This document shows, in pieces, positions 1-5,764 of a DNA stretch of 5,938 nucleotides. Made by a program: the position numbers and the translations under genes. Positions within the stretch are counted from its first letter, which is position 1. Every line of letters begins with the position of its first letter. This DNA is from Marinagarivorans sp. UBA5870. GTDB lineage: Bacteria > Pseudomonadota > Gammaproteobacteria > Pseudomonadales > Cellvibrionaceae. The notes under the pieces were generated by a model that had not been told where the DNA came from, ran no database searches, and saw nothing but the letters and a program-made list of their open reading frames with translations. The stretch is taken from positions 2,573-8,510 of the forward strand of contig DJFO01000206.1 of NCBI GenBank assembly GCA_002432555.1. The letters run 5' to 3'.

Positions 1-1360
1 CCCAAAGTTTTCCGTCGACGTCTTCTGCCACGCTAGTCACCGCGCCGAATCTCAGGCTGCCCGGATCGCGCGGGTTGGCAAGATAGCGGGTGAAGTTTCC
101 GGTGGTGGGATTAAATGCGTTAAGTCCGCGCTCGGTGCCAATCCATATGATGCCGTCGCTATCTTCGAAGACGCATAATACACCGTTATGGCTCAGGCTA
201 TTCTTGTTGGAAGGTTGATGCACCAATGTGCGGAAATCAGCTTTGAATACATCGTAAAAATTGACGCCCGTTGGAACCGCGCCGATCCAAAGGTTGCCCG
301 AGCGATCCTCGTAAATGGAACGAAGTTGATCGGAGTTCAGGCTATTGCGGTTATGAGGCTCGTGGCGGGCATGCACAAAAGAGTCCGTGTCTTCAGCATA
401 AAGGGCTAGCCCACCGTGATCAGTCGCAATCCAAAGATTGCCCCGCTTGTCCGTGTGAATATCCTGGATGATATTGCTGCCGATGGATCTGGAGTCGTCA
501 CTTTCATGGCGGTAATGCTTAAAACCACTCCCGTCGGCGTACATTCGCGAAAGTCCCCCAACATCGGTGCCGAACCACATCCGGCCTTTAATGTCTTGGC
601 CGATGGCCAGGACATTGCCCAGCGTGAAGGAGCTTGGATCCCTGGCGTCGTGGCGCCAGGTGGTGAAGGTCTCGCTTGGAATCTGAAAACGGCTGATGCC
701 GCCGCGGTTAAAGCCAACCCAAAGTTGGTTTTGGGCATCCAGAAAAAGCTCTTGGATCGAGTTCGAGCCTTTATCTGTCGAGGTCTGTGGGTCGCGGAAA
801 AATTGTTTTATAAATTTTCGCTGGTTATCAAAGATATTCAGACCGTCGCCTGTGCCAATAAAAAGATTGTTATCCGCATCCACGGCAAGCGCGGTGACGA
901 CGTCATGGCTAAGGGAACTGGTGCCGCGGCCGCCAGGGCGGTAGGTGACGAAACTGTCGGTTGCGCGTTCGTATCGACTGAGGCCGCTAGCGGTTGCCAA
1001 CCACAAGTGCCCTTGTCGGTCGAGCTCCAGGTCGGCGATCCAATTGCTTGGCAGAGATTTGGGATTCTGCGGATCGGAATAATAAAACGTCAAACTATGA
1101 GCGTCATATTTCGCCAGGCCGTTGTCACCGGCTATCCAAACGTAACCGGTATCATCCTGAATCACATCCAGGATACCGCCAATACCTGTGAATTCCTCCT
1201 CTTCTCCGGACAAGAGCCGCTGAAACCGCATGCTCTGCGGATCCATGGCTGCGGTAGCTGAATCCGCAGGCGCGCAAACGGCACAAAACGAGGCGAAGAA
1301 GAGCAAAAAGAATCGCAGCCATAGTAGTCGCGGCCATAGTAATCGCGGCCATAGCCCCAT
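1..1360 (-). CDS. Two-component regulator propeller (Reg_prop) sensor protein, N-terminal part, truncated by window edge
   Basis: This is the first 453 codons of an exported sensor; the C-terminus lies beyond position 1. Residues 1-16 form an Arg/Trp/Leu-rich start, followed by a hydrophobic run (RFFLLFFASFCAVCA, 16-30), so a signal peptide is likely. From about residue 57 the protein is a series of roughly 45-50-residue repeats. Each has a D..G.(L/V/I)W(I/V/F)(G/A)(T/A)..GL..(Y/F) core, for example VWIAGDNGL (74-82), LWLATASGL (119-127), LFIGTGDGL (166-174), MWFGTDVGGL (261-270), LWIATDHGGL (309-318) and IWIGTERGL (405-413), with P.SL linkers between them. This is the Reg_prop pattern. Family members usually carry about 14 such repeats (two seven-bladed propellers), a Y_Y_Y domain, one membrane helix and a histidine-kinase or GGDEF output, none of which is visible here. 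The ATG at 1360 was chosen because it sits just before the hydrophobic stretch. An in-frame ATG at 1495, four codons after a TAA, would add 45 residues. Neither start has a clear ribosome binding site. Family confidence is high; ligand and output are unknown. Confidence 0.9.
   Translation of the reverse strand, partial: MGLWPRLLWPRLLWLRFFLLFFASFCAVCAPADSATAAMDPQSMRFQRLLSGEEEEFTGIGGILDVIQDDTGYVWIAGDNGLAKYDAHSLTFYYSDPQNPKSLPSNWIADLELDRQGHLWLATASGLSRYERATDSFVTYRPGGRGTSSLSHDVVTALAVDADNNLFIGTGDGLNIFDNQRKFIKQFFRDPQTSTDKGSNSIQELFLDAQNQLWVGFNRGGISRFQIPSETFTTWRHDARDPSSFTLGNVLAIGQDIKGRMWFGTDVGGLSRMYADGSGFKHYRHESDDSRSIGSNIIQDIHTDKRGNLWIATDHGGLALYAEDTDSFVHARHEPHNRNSLNSDQLRSIYEDRSGNLWIGAVPTGVNFYDVFKADFRTLVHQPSNKNSLSHNGVLCVFEDSDGIIWIGTERGLNAFNPTTGNFTRYLANPRDPGSLRFGAVTSVAEDVDGKLW
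1310..1354 (-). repeat. Three tandem 15-bp units inside the propeller gene's signal-peptide region
   Basis: Read on the minus strand, the units are CTATGGCCGCGATTA (1354-1340), CTATGGCCGCGACTA (1339-1325) and CTATGGCTGCGATTC (1324-1310). The first two differ at one base; the third has diverged further. In the gene's frame they encode LWPRL-LWPRL-LWLRF, so the n-region of the predicted signal peptide is built from a repeated pentapeptide. Fifteen bases is a multiple of three, so copy number could change without a frameshift. Confidence 0.85.
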
Positions 1361-1613
1361 AGGGTTGCCGGTCGCGGCACCGAAGTATCCGCCACGGGAA
1401 TCCGGAGGCCCAACGGGCAATGTTTGGGGCAGGCACAGACCAACGCCGTCCCGATTGAACGCCGCCCGCACCCATGTCGGACTCTTGAGCCGCATGATCA
1501 GTGTTTACTTGAGAACGCTTCGCTTCATCTGGTAAAGCATAGTTGATAAGGTCGTCCGAGGCGTACTAAACCATCCGTCCTCGAAGATTCCAGGGGGGCT
1601 TGTATTAGGATAG
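1361..1613. other. Intergenic region, with in-frame extension of the propeller gene up to 1495
   Basis: No independent gene is supported here. The propeller gene's frame stays open back to an ATG at 1495, giving an optional 45-residue, Pro/Gly-rich N-terminal extension with no recognisable domain. All three minus-strand frames carry ATG-initiated open stretches covering roughly 1310-1443, which is unusual for non-coding DNA. The remainder (1496-1613) has no clear sigma-70 promoter, terminator hairpin or ribosome binding site that I could support. Confidence 0.5.
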
Positions 1614-2180
1614 TCAATCTTGCCGGGTTCGAAAGTCGGAGTCTTCCGAACGTGCATTGGCCCTGACAAAGCGCCAGGTTTGTTCCAGAGTCGAGTACCA
1701 GGTCGATACAGCAATGAGTGCGACCATTGCGGTCCACAAAAAAGCGAAACCAAAGACTTGATAATCCGTTTCGACGGTGGCGAGGGAGGGAGTGAGCGGG
1801 GAGTAATATACCTTCACTGGATTGCCCACTCGATAGCGGCGGGCCTCTGCGTGTGCATCGCCGCTTTGTCGCCAAACCCTTGACTGGCCCATGTAAGGCT
1901 CCCCAATCCTGTAGCTAATCCCCTCCACTTCGTAACGAATGACAATGTCCGCCCTGTGGTGTGCTGAATCTGCTCGAAGCCACCGGGTTTCGACCACCTC
2001 GGAACGCTCCACTACGCCTATAGTGGTTGGCCATGCGGCGGCAGTCGAGCGACGTTTGTATTGCGGGTAACCATCGTCCACGGTGAAGAAAATGGCCATA
2101 GCGACAATGGTGAGAAGGACACTAAAAAGGTAACCGGCGGACGGGAAGGAGGGATTGCTGCTTTTATCAAATATATCCAT
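1614..2180 (-). CDS. DUF3592-type membrane protein of unknown function
   Basis: The product has 188 residues. A hydrophobic segment at about 15-33 (GYLFSVLLTIVAMAIFF) and another at about 141-162 (VFGFAFLWTAMVALIAVSTW) flank an extracytoplasmic-looking middle. That middle follows the DUF3592 plan: a W-P-TTIGVV strand (50-57), a Y-x-V-x-G-x-x-Y element (IRYEVEGISYRIG, 81-93), and RYRVGNPVKVYYSPLTPSLATVE (115-137), matching the family's G..V.VYY.P..P..A..E signature. Length and two-helix layout fit single-domain family members; no catalytic residues are known. The ATG at 2180 is the first in frame. It lacks a strong Shine-Dalgarno; a purine-rich AGGAA lies about 15 bases upstream, further than usual. 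It shares strand with the acetyltransferase upstream (174-bp gap) and the propeller gene downstream (253-bp gap), so co-transcription is possible but not shown. Function is unknown. Confidence 0.85.
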   Translation of the reverse strand: MDIFDKSSNPSFPSAGYLFSVLLTIVAMAIFFTVDDGYPQYKRRSTAAAWPTTIGVVERSEVVETRWLRADSAHHRADIVIRYEVEGISYRIGEPYMGQSRVWRQSGDAHAEARRYRVGNPVKVYYSPLTPSLATVETDYQVFGFAFLWTAMVALIAVSTWYSTLEQTWRFVRANARSEDSDFRTRQD

Positions 2181-2254
2181 ATGTGACTCTATCGAATTCC
2201 TGTTGATTCTTTGAACTACATCTCTCTAGCCGTATTCATCACTAATCGATCGAC

Positions 2255-2278
2255 ATCTACGTCCGTATCTACATCCGT
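2255..2278. repeat. 12-bp tandem direct repeat upstream of the DUF3592 gene
   Basis: ATCTACGTCCGT (2255-2266) is followed directly by ATCTACATCCGT (2267-2278), 11 of 12 bases identical. It lies about 75-98 bp upstream of the DUF3592 start, where a regulator site could sit. It may equally be chance or slippage. Confidence 0.4.
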
Positions 2279-2315
2279 CTCGGCGGTCTAAAGCACTTGC
2301 ATTCTATCTCAAGTT

Positions 2316-2335
2316 CCCGCCGAAGTCGCTGCGGG
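2316..2335. repeat. Inverted repeat (possible hairpin) downstream of the GNAT gene
   Basis: CCCGC (2316-2320) and GCGGG (2331-2335) are perfect inverted arms around a 10-base loop, starting about 20 bases past the acetyltransferase stop codon. Neither strand has a T-run after the stem, so it does not meet the intrinsic terminator pattern. It could be a transcript-end hairpin or chance. Confidence 0.3.
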
Positions 2336-2354
2336 TAACGCCGTAATAAACCAA

Positions 2355-2921
2355 TCAATCCGCTCTTTCCCGCTGTCGCCATTGTGCCTTGGTGAGGCGA
2401 TAGAGCACGTGCGGTCGAAGGGCATTGTCGATGGGTATCTCTGGGTGGTCAAATATTTCTCCGGTGTGACTCATGCCTAGTCTCTGCATAACAGCGATAG
2501 AACGATGATTGGTGGCAGTTGCGAATGAAACAATTTCATCCAAGCCCAATTGCTCAAAACCAACCCGCAAAACTGCGTCTGCCGCTTCGGACGCATAACC
2601 TTTTCCCCAAAAGTCTGCCGCCAGGCGCCATGCAATCTCCACGCAGGGCGAAAATGGAAGATTCGCCGACGGAACATGCAATCCAACAAATCCAATAAAC
2701 GGGACAGTGCCCGGGATTTCCACTGCCCAGCATCCCCACCCGCGCTCCTGGATTAAGCCTTGCAACCTACGGGCAAGTTCATCGCTCGCGGAGGGCGACA
2801 GTGGGCCGGGAAAATAGCGCATCACCAGTGGATCAGCATTCAAAGCGGCAAACGCTGGCCGATCTTCCGGTTGCCATTGGCGGAGATAGAGGCGCGGAGT
2901 TGTGATCTGGATCGGTTTCAT
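2355..2921 (-). CDS. GNAT-family N-acetyltransferase (RimJ/RimL-like, Acetyltransf_3 type)
   Basis: The product has 188 residues, the normal length for a stand-alone RimJ/RimL-like enzyme, which transfers an acetyl group from acetyl-CoA to an amine. The N-terminus ITTPRLYLRQWQPEDRPAF (6-24) is the usual 'T-x-R-L-x-L-R-x-x-x-x-D' opening. GCWAVEIPGTVPFIGFVGL (63-81) matches the central W-x-V ... x-G-x-x-G-L strands. EIAWRLAADFWGKGYASEA (95-113) holds the acetyl-CoA pyrophosphate-binding loop (WGKGYA, 105-110). ATNHRSIAVMQRLGM (136-150) is the conserved 'N-x-x-S-x-x-(V/L)-(M/L)-x-(K/R)-x-G' helix. The start is an ATG at 2921. The gene is transcribed away from the AraC-type regulator, with 278 bp between the starts, so shared control is plausible. 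The substrate cannot be deduced: ribosomal-protein N-termini, polyamines, antibiotics or other amines are all possible for this subfamily. Confidence 0.92.
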   Translation of the reverse strand: MKPIQITTPRLYLRQWQPEDRPAFAALNADPLVMRYFPGPLSPSASDELARRLQGLIQERGWGCWAVEIPGTVPFIGFVGLHVPSANLPFSPCVEIAWRLAADFWGKGYASEAADAVLRVGFEQLGLDEIVSFATATNHRSIAVMQRLGMSHTGEIFDHPEIPIDNALRPHVLYRLTKAQWRQRERAD

Positions 2922-3019
2922 TCGAAGATCCGTAGGCGTAGCTGTCTATTTCCACTATTGCTTGGCTGCTGACGAAATGCAATAGAGGCAACTTATCTCC
3001 GCGCGCCCTCGCGGGCAAT

Positions 3020-3051
3020 GCTGTGAATAGAAAACGCTGTGATTAAAAAAC
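3020..3051. promoter_or_regulatory. Two 16-bp direct repeats between GNAT and AraC genes, candidate operator
   Basis: GCTGTGAATAGAAAAC (3020-3035) is immediately followed by GCTGTGATTAAAAAAC (3036-3051), 14 of 16 bases identical. AraC-family proteins typically bind asymmetric sites of about 16-20 bp, often as direct repeats near their own promoter. This pair lies in the divergent region, about 100 bp from the GNAT start and 150 bp from the AraC start. The repeat is seen directly; the operator role is inference. Confidence 0.45.
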
Positions 3052-3185
3052 AGCTGGTTATTCGCAATACCGTGTCAACCTTGGCGGGCTGTATTGGAGG
3101 AATGGTGCGATCGCTGGTTTGGGCGCATTTGGGCAAGATCGGTTATGTTTATCTCTCCAACCTCCGATAGACTCTTGGCAAATCC

Positions 3186-3191
3186 GAGGAG
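3186..3191 (+). promoter_or_regulatory. Ribosome binding site that selects the TTG start of the AraC gene
   Basis: GAGGAG sits 8 bases before a TTG at 3200-3202. This is a near-ideal Shine-Dalgarno distance. It favours this start over an in-frame TTG at 3119, which has no comparable site at proper spacing. Confidence 0.65.
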
Positions 3192-3199
3192 TATCCGAA

Positions 3200-4081
3200 T
3201 TGAACAGTAACACCGCGCGTTTCCACGACCGATTCCGGCAGGTCCTCGAGTATATCGAGAACCGCCTGGACGACAATCTTACGGTGGACGTGCTGAGCAC
3301 GGTTGCCGTCTTTTCCAAGTATCATTTTCACCGGCAGTTCTCTGGCCTTTTTGGGATTGGCGTGTACCAATATGTGCAGCTTTGCCGGTTGAAGCGCGCC
3401 AGCTATCAGTTGGCCTTCCGGGTCGATCAACCGATTATCGATATAGCGCTCGCGAGTGGTTACGAAGGGCCGGAAGCGTTTTCCCGGGCGTTTAAGAAGC
3501 GCATTGGGCAATCACCCTCGGAATTCCGACGGCAGCCGCAGTGGGCATACTGGCATGATATTTATCAACCGCTCAACAACCTGAGGGTCAACCATATGAA
3601 AGTCACCGAGAAAACCCGGGACGTGAAAGTCATCCATTTCGATCAAACGCATCTTGCGACGCTGGAGCATCACGGCGATCCGCGGCTCATCGGCGATTCG
3701 ATTCGACGATTTATCGCTTGGCGGAAGGAGAATGAGCTCTCACCCCGGCTCTACGCAACATTTAATATTCTTTATGAGGATCCGGCGGGCGTCGCGCCGG
3801 AGGATTTCCAGATGGACCTTTGCGTTGCAGTAAACCGCGATTACGCATCCCCTGCAGCCGGTATAGTGATGAAAACGATTCCGCCGGGGCGATGTGCCGT
3901 GCTGCGTCATATGGGTTCCGACGATACCCTCGGGGAAAGTATCCGATATCTCTATTCAAGGTGGCTGCCGGAAAGTGGCGAAGAGCCGAGGGATTTTCCA
4001 ATTTACTTGCAGCGAGTGCGATCTTTTCCGGATGTGCCGGAAATTGACGCCGTTACGGATGTGTTTTTGCCCATCCGCTAG
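3200..4081 (+). CDS. AraC-family transcriptional regulator with C-terminal GyrI-like effector-binding domain
   Basis: The product has 293 residues from the TTG at 3200; the frame remains open upstream to another TTG at 3119 (320 residues). The N-terminal DNA-binding unit has two helix-turn-helix motifs. The first is at about 27-51 (LTVDVLSTVAVFSKYHFHRQ and onward). The second is at about 77-111, ending in the AraC signature FSRAFKKRIGQSPSEFR (94-110). After a linker, about residues 134-293 match the GyrI-like/AraC effector-binding fold: VKVIHFDQTHLATLEHHGDP opening, ATFNILYEDP (an I-x-Y-x-D-P-type strand), DLCVAV, a GRCAVLRHMGS strand-loop, and the ending TDVFLPIR. Rob, SoxS-like fusions and the BmrR-type ligand domain share this architecture, and such proteins often respond to hydrophobic or cationic compounds. 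The ligand here is unknown. It is divergent from the acetyltransferase and ends 27 bp from the convergent MocR-type gene. The acetyltransferase is its most obvious candidate target, by position only. Confidence 0.93.
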   Translation: MNSNTARFHDRFRQVLEYIENRLDDNLTVDVLSTVAVFSKYHFHRQFSGLFGIGVYQYVQLCRLKRASYQLAFRVDQPIIDIALASGYEGPEAFSRAFKKRIGQSPSEFRRQPQWAYWHDIYQPLNNLRVNHMKVTEKTRDVKVIHFDQTHLATLEHHGDPRLIGDSIRRFIAWRKENELSPRLYATFNILYEDPAGVAPEDFQMDLCVAVNRDYASPAAGIVMKTIPPGRCAVLRHMGSDDTLGESIRYLYSRWLPESGEEPRDFPIYLQRVRSFPDVPEIDAVTDVFLPIR

Positions 4082-4108
4082 CGCGGTGGAGAGGGACGGG
4101 ATATGGAT

Positions 4109-5653
4109 CTATTTCTGCAGGATGCAGGCGACCAGCTTTTTTATGGCGGGCTCAATCTGATGGTCCGCGATAGGCCCTAAGCCCAGCATGAGTTGATTGG
4201 GAATATTGTCGGTTACGCTGAATTCAGTTCCGTTGTGTAATTTAATCCCGCGCTGCAGCGCATTGCTGCAAACCTTCTGCGCCAGGTATCGCGGATGAAG
4301 ATCCAGAGTCATATGCACACCGGCATGGATTAGCCCTGGCTGCAGAACATCCCGGCCGAACCGGTTTACCGCTGTGACAATCCCGTGGTACCTCTGCTGG
4401 TAAATTCTGGTCATGCGGGTGACGTGTCGCCGCAGCTCGCCGGATTGAATGAATTCGGCCAGGGCAAGCTGAGTAACCAAAGGGTTGCGCCAGTCATGGG
4501 CCTGCCGCGCGCTGGCTAAATAGGGTATCGCCCACTCGGGCGCCGCTATAAAGCCGGTACGAATATCAAAAAACATACATTTTGAAAAAGTGCCCACATA
4601 AAAAACCCGGCCGTCCGAGTCCAGGGTTTGTAAGGCATCGATAGGCTGTGAGCCTATACGGAATTCACTGTCGTAGTCATCCTCAATGATCACCATATCG
4701 CGCTGCCTCGCTAGCTCCAGCAGTTCATGGCGACGGGCGATGGACATAGGCACGGACGTGGGAAATTGATGGGTCGGCGTAACAAAAACCATCTTCACTT
4801 TGGGCGGAATTGCCTCTACCAGCAGCCCCTCCTTATCAACCGGGATATCAACGATGCGCGCCCCGGCGGCGGCGAAGGCCCGGCGAGCCATGGGATACCC
4901 CGGTGATTCCACCGCAACGTAGGTCTGGCCAGGTTTAATAAACATTTGCGCCAGCAGCACATAGGCTTGCTGCGCGCCGCTGCAAATAAAAAGGTTGTCG
5001 GCACTACAGCTGACCGCGCGCGATTGGGAGATAAAGCCCGCGATCATTTTGCGCAATGCGGGCTGACCGGCGGGATGCCCCCGTTCAATGGTCTTTTTTT
5101 CCATTTTACGGTACTGCCTATTGACCCAGCGACGCCACGAGGCAAAAGGGAATTGCCGCGTATCGGCGACACCCATGGAAAAATCGTAGTGAATCCGAAT
5201 GCTGCTCGGTTGGGCGAAGAGGGAGAGGTTTTGCAAGTGCGGCGCTACCCGGGTTTTTAAATCGACAGCAGTTGCCGGGGGCGGCGGGGTGGTTATATCG
5301 GCCACCAAAGTTCCGCTGCCGGCATGCGTCGCCAGCAGCCCCTCACTTTGCAGTTGGGCATAAGCTTGCAAAACCGTATTGCGGGATATTTTAAGCTGCG
5401 CCGCGAGTGCGCGACTCGAGGGAATGGAGGTACCTGCCGCCAGGCGCCCAAGCATTATCGCCTTGCGGAGCTGAGCGCATATCTGCGCGACAAGACTGCC
5501 AGAGCTCCGGGAAACCTGAAGATCGAGCGGAAAAACTGGTTCCATAAAAATGCCATTAACTGGTTCTTTTTCGCTGCCAATATACGTGGGACGCTGGTTC
5601 AACTCAATCGCAGGCGGGTGGTGCTGCGGGATCGGCTTACAGGCCAAAGCCAC
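4109..5653 (-). CDS. MocR/PdxR-type regulator: GntR winged helix fused to class-I aminotransferase-fold domain
   Basis: The product has 514 residues, near the 450-500 usual for MocR proteins. Residues about 52-118 form the GntR winged helix: SLVAQICAQLRKAIMLGRL, then G-x-x-(I/L)-P-S-S-R-A-L-A (74-84), SRNTVLQAYAQLQSEGLL (90-107) and the wing GSGTLV (112-117). A Pro-rich linker (TTPPPPAT) leads to a fold-type I PLP domain from about 158. It retains GHPAGQPALR (192-201), SGAQQA (225-230), ESPGYP (249-254), TPTHQFPTS (292-300), IIEDDYDSEFR (322-332) and GTFSK (354-358), whose Lys358 should bind PLP as a Schiff base. Such proteins normally act as PLP-sensing regulators rather than aminotransferases. 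The post-lysine segment CMFFDIRTGF departs from the common TLFP-x-LRLGY: Pro and Leu are replaced, Arg is kept. The start is a GTG at 5653 with AAGGTGG four bases upstream; an ATG at 5545 (residue 37) is the alternative and better matches the usual family N-terminus, but has no Shine-Dalgarno. Target genes are unknown. Confidence 0.93.
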   Translation of the reverse strand: MALACKPIPQHHPPAIELNQRPTYIGSEKEPVNGIFMEPVFPLDLQVSRSSGSLVAQICAQLRKAIMLGRLAAGTSIPSSRALAAQLKISRNTVLQAYAQLQSEGLLATHAGSGTLVADITTPPPPATAVDLKTRVAPHLQNLSLFAQPSSIRIHYDFSMGVADTRQFPFASWRRWVNRQYRKMEKKTIERGHPAGQPALRKMIAGFISQSRAVSCSADNLFICSGAQQAYVLLAQMFIKPGQTYVAVESPGYPMARRAFAAAGARIVDIPVDKEGLLVEAIPPKVKMVFVTPTHQFPTSVPMSIARRHELLELARQRDMVIIEDDYDSEFRIGSQPIDALQTLDSDGRVFYVGTFSKCMFFDIRTGFIAAPEWAIPYLASARQAHDWRNPLVTQLALAEFIQSGELRRHVTRMTRIYQQRYHGIVTAVNRFGRDVLQPGLIHAGVHMTLDLHPRYLAQKVCSNALQRGIKLHNGTEFSVTDNIPNQLMLGLGPIADHQIEPAIKKLVACILQK

Positions 5654-5675
5654 TTATCCACCTTTGATAACGAAA

Positions 5676-5695
5676 CGCCGGTCATTACCCCGGCG
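5676..5695. promoter_or_regulatory. Perfect 6-bp inverted repeat in the divergent MocR/repeat-protein promoter region
   Basis: CGCCGG (5676-5681) and CCGGCG (5690-5695) are exact inverted arms around an 8-base AT-richer spacer, TCATTACC. It lies 23 bp upstream of the GTG start of the MocR-type gene and about 70 bp upstream of the divergent repeat-protein gene. This is a reasonable place for an autoregulatory operator. No good sigma-70 boxes were found in the 111-bp gap. A GC-rich palindrome this short can arise by chance. Confidence 0.35.
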
Positions 5696-5752
5696 CCGAC
5701 CCTGTTCTCCGGCGATTTGGGTGCTGGTTCCGCTGAACGTATCTCAAAAAAC

Positions 5753-5756
5753 AGGA
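5753..5756 (+). promoter_or_regulatory. Ribosome binding site of the heptad-repeat protein gene
   Basis: AGGA within ACAGGATAAAGCTT sits eight bases before the ATG at 5765. This supports that start, which is also placed correctly for the signal peptide. Confidence 0.6.
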
Positions 5757-5764
5757 TAAAGCTT

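Noticed and set aside
416..1261. An 846-bp plus-strand open frame opposite the propeller gene.
   Set aside because: Its translation shows no domain pattern, while the minus frame shows periodic W(I/V)GT..GL propeller motifs throughout. It is an antisense shadow.
1152..1475. A 107-residue minus-strand ORF (MGAGGVQSGRR...) as a separate small gene.
   Set aside because: It overlaps the propeller start in another frame and shows only repeat-derived low complexity. I treat it as part of the multi-frame-open stretch reported in the findings.
3000..3015. GC-rich CCGCG/CGCGG inverted repeat in the GNAT/AraC gap.
   Set aside because: Arms of 5 bp in GC-rich DNA are expected by chance, and there is no supporting context.
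3102..3170. A 22-codon ORF with GGAGGA directly before its ATG, upstream of the AraC gene, as a possible leader peptide.
   Set aside because: The Shine-Dalgarno abuts the ATG, which is too close for efficient initiation, and the peptide has no tell-tale codon run or attenuator hairpin.
4068..4108. Possible bidirectional terminator between the convergent AraC and MocR genes (CCGC-TAGC-GCGG).
   Set aside because: The stem is only 4 bp, it overlaps the AraC stop codon and no T-run follows on either strand.
5715..5746. TTGGGT - 17 bp - TATCTC as a sigma-70 promoter for the heptad-repeat gene.
   Set aside because: Only three of six bases match consensus in each box, too weak to call despite correct spacing.
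5550..5759. Plus-strand 69-residue ORF overlapping the MocR start and the divergent gap.
   Set aside because: No domain features, and it lies mostly antisense to the MocR N-terminal extension. A shadow frame.
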